DNA from: JANMOK01 sp031415055
GTDB lineage: Bacteria; Pseudomonadota; Alphaproteobacteria; Rhodobacterales; Rhodobacteraceae
DNA: 36,299 nucleotides
Direction: 5' to 3'
Assembly: GCA_031415055.1 (NCBI GenBank)
Contig: JANOQZ010000019.1
Coordinates: 1-36,299 of the forward strand
The notes beneath the pieces were generated by a model that searched no databases, had not been told where the DNA came from, and was given only the letters and a program-made list of their open reading frames with translations. Positions 15,620 to 23,220 of the stretch are shown piece by piece. The position numbers and the translations under genes were made by a program. Position 1 is the stretch's first letter. Each line of letters opens with the position of its first letter.

Positions 15620-16316
15620 AATCTCGCGCTTCACCACACTCAACCCGGCGGAAAACATTCACTTGGACGAAACCGAACAAAGGATGCAGTTCATCTTTGC
15701 CCTGCGCAGGTCGGGCGTTGTAGACAAGCACGTCCTAGAAGCAATCGAGACTACCCCACGAGCCGCCTTCCTCGAAGGCGTGTTCAAGACCCGCGCTTTT
15801 GACGACACGGCGTTACCTATCTCATGCGGCCAAACCATCAGCCAACCTTCGATTGTCGGCCTGATGACGCAAGCCCTCGAACTCGACCGCCGCTGCAAAG
15901 TGCTCGAGATAGGCACCGGTTCGGGCTATCAGGCAGCGATACTCTCAAAACTTGTTCGCCGTGTTTACAGCATCGAACGCCACCGTCCGCTCGCCCGCGC
16001 CGCCCGCAAACTGATCGACGATCTGGGCCTCGCCAATGTCACCGTCATCACCGGCGACGGCTCGCTCGGGCTACCAGACCAAGCCCCGTTCGACCGTATC
16101 TTGCTGACAGCCGCCGCCGAAGACCCCCCTGCCAACTTGCTTGCCCAACTCAAAGTCGGCGGCATCATGGTGTTACCGGTCGGCCAATCTGATCATGTGC
16201 AACGCTTGATAAAAGTGGTGAAACTTGAACGCGGCTGCGACTATCACGAACTGGGTGATGTCAGGTTTGTGCCGCTGGTCGAAGGTTTGGCGGAAGATAG
16301 TGGACATTCGACTTAA
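15606..16316 (+). CDS. pcm: Protein-L-isoaspartate O-methyltransferase
   Basis: PCMT methylates isoaspartyl residues in aged proteins to start their repair, using S-adenosylmethionine. The 236-residue protein shows the family blocks RAAFLEGVF, LPISCGQTISQPSIVGLMTQAL (active-site region) and VLEIGTGSGYQAAILSKLV (SAM-binding motif I), then FDRILLTAAAEDPP and GGIMVLPVG. The start at 15606 overlaps surE; a shorter start at the ATG near 15684 (MQFIFALR) has AAAGG directly adjacent and cannot be excluded. Its last 56 bp overlap, tail to tail, the 3' end of the ECF sigma factor gene on the other strand, which is unusual. Confidence 0.93.
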   Translation: MLLDKISRFTTLNPAENIHLDETEQRMQFIFALRRSGVVDKHVLEAIETTPRAAFLEGVFKTRAFDDTALPISCGQTISQPSIVGLMTQALELDRRCKVLEIGTGSGYQAAILSKLVRRVYSIERHRPLARAARKLIDDLGLANVTVITGDGSLGLPDQAPFDRILLTAAAEDPPANLLAQLKVGGIMVLPVGQSDHVQRLIKVVKLERGCDYHELGDVRFVPLVEGLAEDSGHST

Positions 16317-17541
16317 CGGCGTCGCGTTTACCCTGCAAGAACAGGCACAGCCCTTGGTCGTTGGCCAATTCAATCGCCCGATCATAGGCCGCGCGAGCTG
16401 CATCATTTTGCGCCAAACCCGCCAACAAATAGGCGCGTGCTGCCCAAAACGGTTGAAACTCTACCAATTCGGGAAATTCGGCCAAATCAGGAAAAGCAGC
16501 AATGCCATGCGAATATCCCCGCGCCTCGGCAATCGCCACCGCCCGGTTTATGGCAACAACCGGTGAATTGAATCGGGCAAACAACCCGTCATACAATTGG
16601 CAAATTGCCGCCCAATCCGTGGTGCCGTTCAATCGCCGCACCGCATGCACCGATTGAATCGCTGCTTCCAATTGATAGCGCCCAATCGCGCCATATTGTT
16701 GCGCCCGCCTAAGCAATCCTTCCGCTTCATCGATCATACCAACTTCCCAGTTGGCAGTATCTTGCGCCGTCAACGGCACAAATTCGCCGCTTTTCCCACG
16801 TCGAGCGTTACGGCGCGAGTGCAGGAACAACAGCAACGCCGCAAGCCCTAGCGCCTCGGGTTCATCGGGCAGCAACTGGCACATCAGTCGCGCCAGCCAA
16901 ATTGCCTCAACCGCCAGATCGGCGGAGCCGTCACCGTCTATCCAAGCCGTCGCATAAGCGGCGTAAATCGCTTCCAAAACCGCATCCAATCGTTCCGGCA
17001 ATTCGGCGCGTTCGGGCACCCGAAACGGTATTCCTGCCAGTTTGATCTTGGCCTTCGCCCGCGACAATCTTTGCCCCATTGTCGCGGGTGCCACCAAAAA
17101 CGCGGCAGCAATCTGTTCCGCAGTCATCCCAAGTATTGCCTGCAAAATCAGCGGCGAGCGCACCGCATCGTCAATCGTCGGATGCGCACAGGCAAACATC
17201 AATGCTAGCCGCTCATCGGGAATCGCTTTTTCCTGCGACATCATCTCATCCAATTCGTCCGTCAGCATTTGCAAATGCGAAATACCGGCATCGCGTCCTT
17301 GTTTGCGCCGGTGATTATCGATGGTCTTGCGTTTTGCTACCGCCAGCAACCAAGCTTCCGGCTTATCGGGAATGCCGTTGCGGGGCCACGTCTGCAAAGC
17401 CGCCGCAAAGGCCTCCGATAACGCATCTTCCGCACCGGCAACATCGTGGGTTTGTTTGGCAATATAGGCGACTAACTTGCAATAGCTTGTTTGCGCGACG
17501 TGACGCGCCGTTTCAAAAGCTGGTTGATCGCCCCCGGTCAA
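16261..17541 (-). CDS. ECF42-type RNA polymerase sigma factor with long C-terminal extension
   Basis: This is a 426-residue extracytoplasmic-function sigma factor, about twice the usual ECF length. Region 2 lies at about 15-85 (HDVAGAEDALSEAFAAALQTW, PEAWLLAVAKRKTIDNHRR). Region 4 lies at about 105-175 (LALMFACAHPTID, LGMTAEQIAAAFLVAPATMGQRLSRAKAKI). The remainder is a TPR-like helical extension ending in LAGLAQNDAARAAYDRAIELAND. This layout, together with a YCII/DGPF gene 8 bp upstream, is the mark of group ECF42. No anti-sigma gene is nearby; in this group the extension is thought to control activity. It probably directs its own operon from the promoter at 17943-17969. The 3' end overlaps pcm by 56 bp. 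Its regulon is unknown. Confidence 0.92.
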   Translation of the reverse strand: MTGGDQPAFETARHVAQTSYCKLVAYIAKQTHDVAGAEDALSEAFAAALQTWPRNGIPDKPEAWLLAVAKRKTIDNHRRKQGRDAGISHLQMLTDELDEMMSQEKAIPDERLALMFACAHPTIDDAVRSPLILQAILGMTAEQIAAAFLVAPATMGQRLSRAKAKIKLAGIPFRVPERAELPERLDAVLEAIYAAYATAWIDGDGSADLAVEAIWLARLMCQLLPDEPEALGLAALLLFLHSRRNARRGKSGEFVPLTAQDTANWEVGMIDEAEGLLRRAQQYGAIGRYQLEAAIQSVHAVRRLNGTTDWAAICQLYDGLFARFNSPVVAINRAVAIAEARGYSHGIAAFPDLAEFPELVEFQPFWAARAYLLAGLAQNDAARAAYDRAIELANDQGLCLFLQGKRDAVKSNVHYLPPNLRPAAQT

Positions 17542-17549
17542 TCAGCCGC

Positions 17550-17897
17550 TCACATCGCCACAATCGGGCGCACTTCCATCGCGCCATACGAGGCACCCGG
17601 ACATTTCGCCGCGTAAGAAATGGCCGCGTCCAAATTTTTGGCTTCAACGATGTAATAGCCACCCAGTTGTTCGCGGCTTTCGGCATAGGGTCCGTTCAAT
17701 ACCTTGGTCTTGCCGTCCTTCACCCGCACCGTCGACGCCGTTGCGGTTCCTTGCAACGGATTGCCGCCCACATACGCATTGTCGGCCCGCAAGGCGGCGG
17801 TATAGTCGTTATAAGCTGCATACATCTCGCCCTTGGCTTCGTAGCTTGCCATCGCTTGCTGCGCTTCGTCGCTATAAATCAAAAGCATATATTGCAT
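17550..17897 (-). CDS. YCII-related (DGPF-type) protein, partner of the ECF42 sigma factor
   Basis: This 115-residue protein has the YCII-like ferredoxin-fold domain, opening MQYMLLIYSDEAQQ and containing AESREQLGGYYIVEAKNLDAAI. The family motif D-G-P-F reads N-G-P-Y here (KVLNGPYAES). The frame is open further upstream, but the ATG at 17897 is best: AAGGA stands seven bases before it, while the nearby ATG at 17903 is too close to that site. Proteins of this type are constantly paired with ECF42 sigma factors. Their biochemical role is not settled. It is the first gene of a two-gene operon with the sigma factor. Confidence 0.88.
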   Translation of the reverse strand: MQYMLLIYSDEAQQAMASYEAKGEMYAAYNDYTAALRADNAYVGGNPLQGTATASTVRVKDGKTKVLNGPYAESREQLGGYYIVEAKNLDAAISYAAKCPGASYGAMEVRPIVAM

Positions 17898-17942
17898 GAT
17901 CATTTCCTTTTTCGTCGCGCCCACCATGACCGCTGCAATGAT

Positions 17943-17969
17943 GACGTTTGAGTATGGGTAATTTCGACA
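17943..17969 (-). promoter_or_regulatory. Candidate ECF42-dependent promoter of the DGPF-sigma operon
   Basis: On the minus strand TGTCGA (17969-17964) is followed after exactly 17 bases by CGTC (17946-17943). As I recall from work on ECF42 in Streptomyces, the group's promoters carry TGTCGA at -35 and CGA/TC at -10, so both boxes and the spacing fit. The start codon of the DGPF gene lies 45 bp downstream, leaving room for a short leader with its Shine-Dalgarno sequence. This implies autoregulation of the operon. Confidence 0.65.
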
Positions 17970-18091
17970 GTCTCGCCACTGTTTTTTCGCGGCTGGCGAA
18001 AATCGAAACACTGGTATCAAAGTTGATTGCGTATTACATTGTCGCCAAATTCCGGGATAAACCGGTTCAGGCAATATTCTTTGAGGGCATC

Positions 18092-19249
18092 ATGATCACT
18101 TTGCCAATGACGTCTGGCACCCGCGCTTTGTTGATAAGCGCGTCATTGTTGGTACTGGGCGCTTGCAACGGCGACACCAAAGTGGATTTGCCTGCGTTTT
18201 TTGATCGCGTCGGTGGTGGCAATGATTCAGGCCCCACCAACGTGACCGCCACAACTGCCCGCCCAACGCCCGATGCACGCGGTGTCATCACTTATCCGAC
18301 TTATCAAGTCTTGGTGTCCAATGATGGCGATACCTTTGCCACAATGGCCGCTCGCGTTGGTTTGACCGGCGAAGAACTGGCCAAACACAACGGCCTGCCT
18401 GTTGGCTATCGCTCCCGTGCGGGCGAGATTTTTGCTTTGCCTCGCAACGTTGGTGGCGAACTTGTCGGCGGCGCCGGCGCGTGGAACCCGGCGATTGTGG
18501 CAACTGCCATCGATCGCTCTACCGGAGCGATCGGAATCGCCCAAGGCAACATCAACCCCAGTGGCGTTGAGCCCCAGCGCCATCGTGCTGAAGAAGGCGA
18601 CACCGCCTATTCAATCGCCCGCCAATACAATGTTTCGGTCACCGCCTTGGCCAGTTGGAACGGACTTGGCGCCGATCTGGCGGTTCGACCGGGGCAAATT
18701 CTGCTGATCCCCGCCGCCTCGCCGACAAGTTCGGTTGCACCACTTTCCCCGGCAATCGATGTCACCGAACCCGGCACTGGCACCGAAATTACACCACCAC
18801 CCAGTGCGGATGAACCACTCCCCGAGGTTGAAACCGCATCTGAACTGCCTCAATCGCCCAATTTGGTGGAAGCACGCACGCCTGACCCGACGCGATTGTC
18901 GGCACCGGTTTCTGGTTCGATTGTGCTGCCCTATTCCCCGGCTGCAGGTCCGAACAAAAACGAGGGCGTCGATTTCGGCTCGACTGCCGGTGCCCCCGTC
19001 AAAGCGGCGGCGGATGGGAAAGTCGCGTTGATTTCTGAGGCGCGTGGCGGTTTGGGGACGATTGTTTTGATCCAGCATGCGGGTGGATTGATCACGATTT
19101 ATGGGCGGATTGCCGGGGTTACCGTCACCAAAGGTCAACAAATCACCCGTGGGCAAACCATTGGCGTGGTCGCTGACAACGACCCGGCGACCCTGCATTT
19201 TGAGGTGCGCAAAGGCACCCAAAGCGTCGATCCGGCCCCGTATTTCTGA
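18092..19249 (+). CDS. NlpD-like lipoprotein: two LysM domains and a degenerate LytM (M23) domain
   Basis: This 385-residue envelope lipoprotein probably activates cell-wall amidases rather than cutting peptidoglycan itself. The signal ends in a lipobox (LLVLGAC). LysM 1 is at about 65-110 (YQVLVSNDGDTFATMAARVGL) and LysM 2 at about 165-215 (HRAEEGDTAYSIARQYNVS). A Pro/Glu-rich linker follows, then the LytM fold. In LytM the first zinc His is replaced (NEGVDFG instead of HxGxD) and YxH is YGR, while LHFEV is kept, as in E. coli NlpD, which is inactive. The ATG at 18092 has GAGGG upstream. Its usual upstream neighbour, pcm, is separated from it by the ECF42 pair. Confidence 0.88.
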   Translation: MITLPMTSGTRALLISASLLVLGACNGDTKVDLPAFFDRVGGGNDSGPTNVTATTARPTPDARGVITYPTYQVLVSNDGDTFATMAARVGLTGEELAKHNGLPVGYRSRAGEIFALPRNVGGELVGGAGAWNPAIVATAIDRSTGAIGIAQGNINPSGVEPQRHRAEEGDTAYSIARQYNVSVTALASWNGLGADLAVRPGQILLIPAASPTSSVAPLSPAIDVTEPGTGTEITPPPSADEPLPEVETASELPQSPNLVEARTPDPTRLSAPVSGSIVLPYSPAAGPNKNEGVDFGSTAGAPVKAAADGKVALISEARGGLGTIVLIQHAGGLITIYGRIAGVTVTKGQQITRGQTIGVVADNDPATLHFEVRKGTQSVDPAPYF

Positions 19250-19554
19250 TTCAGCGCACGCGTGCCAGATCGTGTAACATATTGATATTACTGGGTAAAA
19301 AAAAATAAATTAACCACATTTTAACCGATTTTTTGCCCAATCGGCGTCTTTGTGGGCGAAGCGAATCAATCCAGAAATGGCGTGATGGATTACTTTGTCG
19401 CGTTCCGCTCCGCTCAATGCCGAGAACAACGACAAAAGTTAATTTCGGTGGATTTTGGTATCAATCGGCAGCGGTATTTGGGGCCTTTTTGGGGCTTTGA
19501 TAGCGGTTTTCGGGAGTGTTTGGCGTCGCGTTAACCTTTTGCCGAGGCAATGCC
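19250..19554. other. Gene-free stretch between convergent nlpD-like and DUF815 genes
   Basis: These 305 bp are clearly more AT-rich than the flanks and hold no convincing gene; the short frames lack a Shine-Dalgarno sequence or any similarity I recognise. They contain an A-run (from about 19297), a full CtrA-type box and an imperfect hairpin. The hairpin pairs ACTTTGTCGCGTTC at 19392-19405 with GAACAACGACAAAAGT at 19424-19439, with two gaps or mismatches, and could end transcription from either side. Confidence 0.6.
19310..19324. promoter_or_regulatory. CtrA-type box (TTAA-N7-TTAA) in a gene-free stretch
   Basis: TTAACCACATTTTAA at 19310-19324 is a full TTAA-N7-TTAA site, the consensus bound by the alphaproteobacterial cell-cycle regulator CtrA. 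The first half-site also has the preferred CC extension. It lies 60 bp after the nlpD-like stop and 230 bp before the convergent DUF815 stop, so no recognised gene starts beside it. Confidence 0.5.
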
Positions 19555-20379
19555 CTAAACTTTCACTCCGCGCCGACCCGCCAAATCCATCACATACTGC
19601 CACGCCACCCGACCAGAACGGGCACCACGCGTTTGCTGCCATTCAATCGCTTCGCTGCGCAAATCGACATCGGAAATGGCAATCCCCAGCGCATCGCAAT
19701 AGCCCCGGATCATCGCCAGATATTGGTCTTGGTCGCAGGGATGAAAACCCAACCAAAGGCCAAAACGATCACTCAAAGACACTTTCTCTTCTACCGCCTC
19801 GCCGGGATTGATCGCGGTTGACGCCTCATTTTCCATCATGTCGCGCGGCATCAAATGCCGCCGGTTCGAGGTGGCATAGAAAATCACATTATCGGGCCGC
19901 CCCTCAATCCCACCATCCAAAACCGCCTTTAGCGATTTGTAATGGCTGTCGCCGTGATCAAACGACAGGTCGTCACAAAACAGCACGAACCGTTCATTCC
20001 TGCCGCGCAACAGGTTCAACAACCGGCCAATGGCCGCCAGATCATCGCGGTGCAGTTCGATCAGAATCAACCCGGCCACAGCGCCGTGCACAGCCTTGGC
20101 CAAGGATGATTTTCCCATCCCGCGCGCGCCCCACAGCAGCACATTGTTGGCGGGCAGGCCTTTGGCAAACTGGCGCGTATTGGCCAGCAGAATGTCGCGG
20201 GCGCGGTCGATGCCCACCAGCAAATCCAAGGCCACGCGGTTGATATTGACCACCGGTTCCAATCGGTCCGGCTCGACGTGCCAAACAAACGCGCTGGCAG
20301 AGTCGAAATCGGGGGCAGCAAAAGGTGCAGGTGCCAAACGCTCCAGCGCCGCGGCAATACGCTCCAGCGCGTCGCTCAC
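19555..20379 (-). CDS. DUF815-family AAA ATPase
   Basis: This 274-residue P-loop ATPase has an N-terminal helical part. Walker A is GARGMGKSS near residue 86, Walker B is FVLFCDDLSF near 137, followed by a sensor-1 region FYATSNRRHLMPR and a C-terminal lid with SGRVAWQYVMDLAGR. It is the bacterial DUF815 (PF05673) family, predicted ATPases with no settled function. The start is GTG, overlapping the tatC stop by four bases (GTGA), so it is probably co-translated with tatC. In related genomes this gene usually stands near yajC or the nlpD-like gene, as I recall, so its place here points to rearrangement. Confidence 0.88.
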   Translation of the reverse strand: MSDALERIAAALERLAPAPFAAPDFDSASAFVWHVEPDRLEPVVNINRVALDLLVGIDRARDILLANTRQFAKGLPANNVLLWGARGMGKSSLAKAVHGAVAGLILIELHRDDLAAIGRLLNLLRGRNERFVLFCDDLSFDHGDSHYKSLKAVLDGGIEGRPDNVIFYATSNRRHLMPRDMMENEASTAINPGEAVEEKVSLSDRFGLWLGFHPCDQDQYLAMIRGYCDALGIAISDVDLRSEAIEWQQTRGARSGRVAWQYVMDLAGRRGVKV

Positions 20380-21230
20380 TTGGCTTGATCCGGTGCTACC
20401 TCGTCGTCGTAATAGCCTTCGGCCTTCAACTGTGCCTCGCGCTTTTTCTCGACCATTTTGACCAATTGGATCGAAAGTTCGTACAGCGGATAGATCACGG
20501 CAAACAAGATTAGCTGGCTGACAACATCTGGCGGTGTTGCCACAGCAGCAAAAATCATAATGCCAACAATAGCATAGCGCCGGGTTCGACTAAGCGCCGC
20601 CGAACTTACCAAGCCCGCTTTGCCCATCAGCGTCAACAAAACCGGCAACTGAAAACACAGGCCAAAGGCGATGACGAATTTCATCGTCAGACCCAGATAC
20701 TGGTCGATCGTGCCCAAAAACGAAATGCCAATCGTGCTGGGCCCATCGGGCGCTATCGCCTCACCCTCGGGTCCAAACTGTTGATAACCAAGGAAGAAAT
20801 CAAACGCCATCGGCAAGACCACGTAATAGGCAAATGCCGCACCGACAAAGAACAGCAATGGCGAGGCCAAAAGAAACGGCAGAACCGCGTTCTTTTCCTG
20901 CCGATAAAGCCCCGGCGCAACGAACCGCCAAAGCTGGAAAGCAATGACCGGAAACGCCAGAATAAAGCCGCCAAACATTGAAATATTCAACGCAACCACA
21001 AACCCGGTTTGCGGGCCGGTAAAAATCAATTCACAGGCACGGCCCTGCTTGTTCAAAGCATCGCAGATCGGGCCTGCCATGAAATTAAAGATCGCCTGAG
21101 AGATATAGAAACATGCCGACATGGCAATGATGAAAGCCAGCACAGAATAGATAATGCGTTTGCGCAACTCGGCCAAATGCTCAAACAACGATTGCTTGCT
21201 ATCGTCCAGCGCATCCGGTTTAGCGGCCAT
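20376..21230 (-). CDS. tatC: Sec-independent protein translocase TatC
   Basis: TatC is the polytopic core of the twin-arginine translocase and, with TatB, recognises the RR signal peptide of folded exported proteins. The 284-residue protein has the conserved N-terminal SLFEHLAELRKRIIYS, six membrane segments, and LFAVIYPLYELSIQLV in the last part. The ATG at 21230 overlaps the tatB stop by one base (TGATG); a GTG one codon earlier is also in frame. Its own stop overlaps the DUF815 start. Confidence 0.96.
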   Translation of the reverse strand: MAAKPDALDDSKQSLFEHLAELRKRIIYSVLAFIIAMSACFYISQAIFNFMAGPICDALNKQGRACELIFTGPQTGFVVALNISMFGGFILAFPVIAFQLWRFVAPGLYRQEKNAVLPFLLASPLLFFVGAAFAYYVVLPMAFDFFLGYQQFGPEGEAIAPDGPSTIGISFLGTIDQYLGLTMKFVIAFGLCFQLPVLLTLMGKAGLVSSAALSRTRRYAIVGIMIFAAVATPPDVVSQLILFAVIYPLYELSIQLVKMVEKKREAQLKAEGYYDDEVAPDQAK

Positions 21231-21661
21231 CACGCTTTGCCAGATTTTTTGCGCGGTGCCTTGATCGGCTCGGAGGATTTCGTCGTCCTGCGTTTCGGCG
21301 CTGCTTTTTTCCCTGGCGAAACGGCTGCCGTTGCAACAACAGCGGCAGCACCGGCCGGGCGGGTCACCACAACTTTTGGCTTACCCTCACCCAACACAAT
21401 TGACTTGGCATAGTCACGCGCCGAATTGGTAGCCTGATCCAACCCAGTGCGGTTCAACGAAGACATCATCTTGGAAGCCTCGCCCAGACCTGCCTCGTTG
21501 GCGGCCTGCTCCATCGAGCGCTGGAATTCACGGGCCATATTCCGAGCCTTGGCGGTGAACTGGCCAATCGTGCGAAACATGGCGGGCAATTCTTTGGGAC
21601 CGACAAATACCAAAGCCACGGTGCCAATCACCAACATTTCCATCCAACCAATGTCAAACAC
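21230..21661 (-). CDS. tatB: Sec-independent protein translocase TatB
   Basis: TatB partners with TatC in substrate recognition. The 143-residue protein opens (M/V)FDIGWMEMLVIGTVALVFVGPKELP, a membrane helix followed by the FGPKELP-type hinge. An amphipathic helix (RTIGQFTAKARNMAREFQRSM) and a low-complexity tail (RPAGAAAVVATAAVSPGKKAAPKRR) follow. The start codon is GTG. It is 13 bp downstream of tatA and coupled to tatC. Confidence 0.93.
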   Translation of the reverse strand: MFDIGWMEMLVIGTVALVFVGPKELPAMFRTIGQFTAKARNMAREFQRSMEQAANEAGLGEASKMMSSLNRTGLDQATNSARDYAKSIVLGEGKPKVVVTRPAGAAAVVATAAVSPGKKAAPKRRTTKSSEPIKAPRKKSGKA

Positions 21662-21674
21662 TGCCGGTTTTACC

Positions 21675-21881
21675 TTACGCTTTGTCTTTGGCAGGGGTCA
21701 CGTCAACCGCTTCATCAGCAGCAGCGCGTTCAATTTCTTCACGGCCTTCGGTCAAACCTTTTTTGAAACTGGTAATTCCCTTGCCGACTTCGCCCATCAA
21801 GGATGAAACTTTGCCTTTGCCAAACAGCACCAGCACAATCACGGCGATCACCAACAAACCAATCGGACTGAACTTTCCCAT
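21675..21881 (-). CDS. tatA: Sec-independent protein translocase TatA
   Basis: TatA forms the protein-conducting assembly of the Tat system. The 68-residue protein has one membrane helix (SPIGLLVIAVIVLVLFG), the FGKGKV hinge, an amphipathic helix (SSLMGEVGKGITSFKKGL) and an acidic tail. The ATG has a strong AGGAGA six bases upstream. It is the first gene of tatA-tatB-tatC-DUF815, with 129 bp to the ABC ATPase gene upstream. Confidence 0.94.
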   Translation of the reverse strand: MGKFSPIGLLVIAVIVLVLFGKGKVSSLMGEVGKGITSFKKGLTEGREEIERAAADEAVDVTPAKDKA

Positions 21882-22010
21882 ATATCTTCTCCTCTACGTG
21901 TCGCGTTGTCTTGCCGATGCGACATACATTCTGCGCCCACATGTAAGCGTTGCCGGTTCAACGTTCAAACCAATATCGTTCACGATCAGCGGCTATTTCG
22001 CCGCATTGTT

Positions 22011-23114
22011 TCAATTGGCGAACACAAAACAGCGATCACGCCGTAGCGAAAGGTACAATGGCGTGCCTTTGCGCGGCATGAACACGCCGGGAATTGTCGC
22101 CTTCAGAATGGTCGAATCGTGATCCATCCGCAGTTCGACCAGCGATTCTTTGCCCATGAAACGCGCACGGTCAACCTGTCCGCGCGCGGGCACGCCGTCT
22201 TGAATGGTCGGCAAAGGGCCGCCTTTGCGGTCAAAATCGATCTTCAGATGCTGCGGTCGAATGGCGACGCTGACTCGCGCCCCTTCCGCCAGACCGGGTT
22301 GCAGAAACGGGCCGAAAACCGTTTCGATTTGCCCGTTCAAAACTTTACCGGGGATGACATTCAAATCGGAAAAGAAACCCGCCGCTGCCAGATCGACCGG
22401 GTTGTTATAGATGTTGTAGGGCGCCCCGGCCTGCACGATGCGCCCCTCGCGCATCAAGGCAATTTGGTCGGCCATGCGCATGGCTTCGTCGGGTTCGTGC
22501 GTCACCAGCAAAACGGCGGTGCCTTCTTCTTTGAGTAAAGCCAAAGTTTCATCGCGGATACCATCGCGCAGCCGGTTGTCGAGGCCGGAAAACGGCTCGT
22601 CCATCAACATGATGCGCGGTTTTGGTGCCAAAGCCCGCACCAAGGCCACCCGCTGCTGCTCACCGCCTGAAAGCTGATGCGGGTATTTCTCAGCCATATC
22701 AGCCAGTGATACTCTCTCCAGCAATTCCAAAGCGTTACGGCGCCGTGTTTCACCGATGTCGCGCAGGCCGAAGGCCACGTTTCGCCAGACATTCAGGTGC
22801 GGGAACAATGCGAAATCCTGGAACATCATGCCAACCGAGCGTTTTTCCGGTTGCATATGGCGCTGCGCATCGGAAATGGCCGAACCGTCGATCAAAACTT
22901 GCCCATCGGTCTGGCGCTCAACCCCCGCAGCTATGCGCAAAGTTGTCGATTTACCGCAGCCCGAAGGGCCAAGCAGACAGGTTATTTCACCGGCGAGCAA
23001 ATCAATCGACAAGCCATCGACAACGTTTCGGCCGTCGTAGGAATGATAGATCGATTGCAATTGCAGTCGCGGCTGGGGCGGCGATGTTTTCTGATCTGGA
23101 ACGGAGACTGCCAT
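22011..23114 (-). CDS. FbpC/Pot-type ABC importer ATPase without adjacent permease
   Basis: This 367-residue ATPase of the iron(III)/spermidine/sulfate-type importer family has Walker A GPSGCGKST, Q-loop MMFQDFALFPHLNVWRNV, signature LSGGEQQRVALVRAL, Walker B IMLMDEPFSGLD and H-loop VTHEPDEAMRMAD. A C-terminal TOBE-like domain follows (about 240-367), with VSVAIRPQHLKID. The best resemblance is to FbpC-like ferric iron ATPases, but the substrate is not shown by the sequence. No binding protein or permease gene lies in the neighbourhood, so it is an orphan here. The ATG at 23114 is preferred over a TTG at 23180. It is divergent from the Hint gene. Confidence 0.85.
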   Translation of the reverse strand: MAVSVPDQKTSPPQPRLQLQSIYHSYDGRNVVDGLSIDLLAGEITCLLGPSGCGKSTTLRIAAGVERQTDGQVLIDGSAISDAQRHMQPEKRSVGMMFQDFALFPHLNVWRNVAFGLRDIGETRRRNALELLERVSLADMAEKYPHQLSGGEQQRVALVRALAPKPRIMLMDEPFSGLDNRLRDGIRDETLALLKEEGTAVLLVTHEPDEAMRMADQIALMREGRIVQAGAPYNIYNNPVDLAAAGFFSDLNVIPGKVLNGQIETVFGPFLQPGLAEGARVSVAIRPQHLKIDFDRKGGPLPTIQDGVPARGQVDRARFMGKESLVELRMDHDSTILKATIPGVFMPRKGTPLYLSLRRDRCFVFAN

Positions 23115-23205
23115 AACCCGACTGAATTTATCAACTTCCGTCCCGACGTAGCAACTCTGCCGCACAAGGGCAAGTTTCAATGCAAATTCTACAAAGATTG
23201 CTTGG

Positions 23206-23220
23206 TTAACAGCCGGTTAA
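23206..23220. promoter_or_regulatory. CtrA-type box upstream of the Hint-domain gene
   Basis: TTAACAGCCGGTTAA at 23206-23220 is a full TTAA-N7-TTAA site in the 164-bp divergent gap between the ABC ATPase and Hint genes. It lies 58 bp upstream of the favoured Hint start, in a position to control either gene. A further TTAAC at 23237-23241 could be part of a second half-site. Confidence 0.55.

Noticed and set aside
19352..19534. GTG-started 60-codon frame in the gene-free stretch near a CtrA box
   Set aside because: There is no Shine-Dalgarno sequence, no similarity and no clear codon bias; a short unannotated gene cannot be fully excluded.
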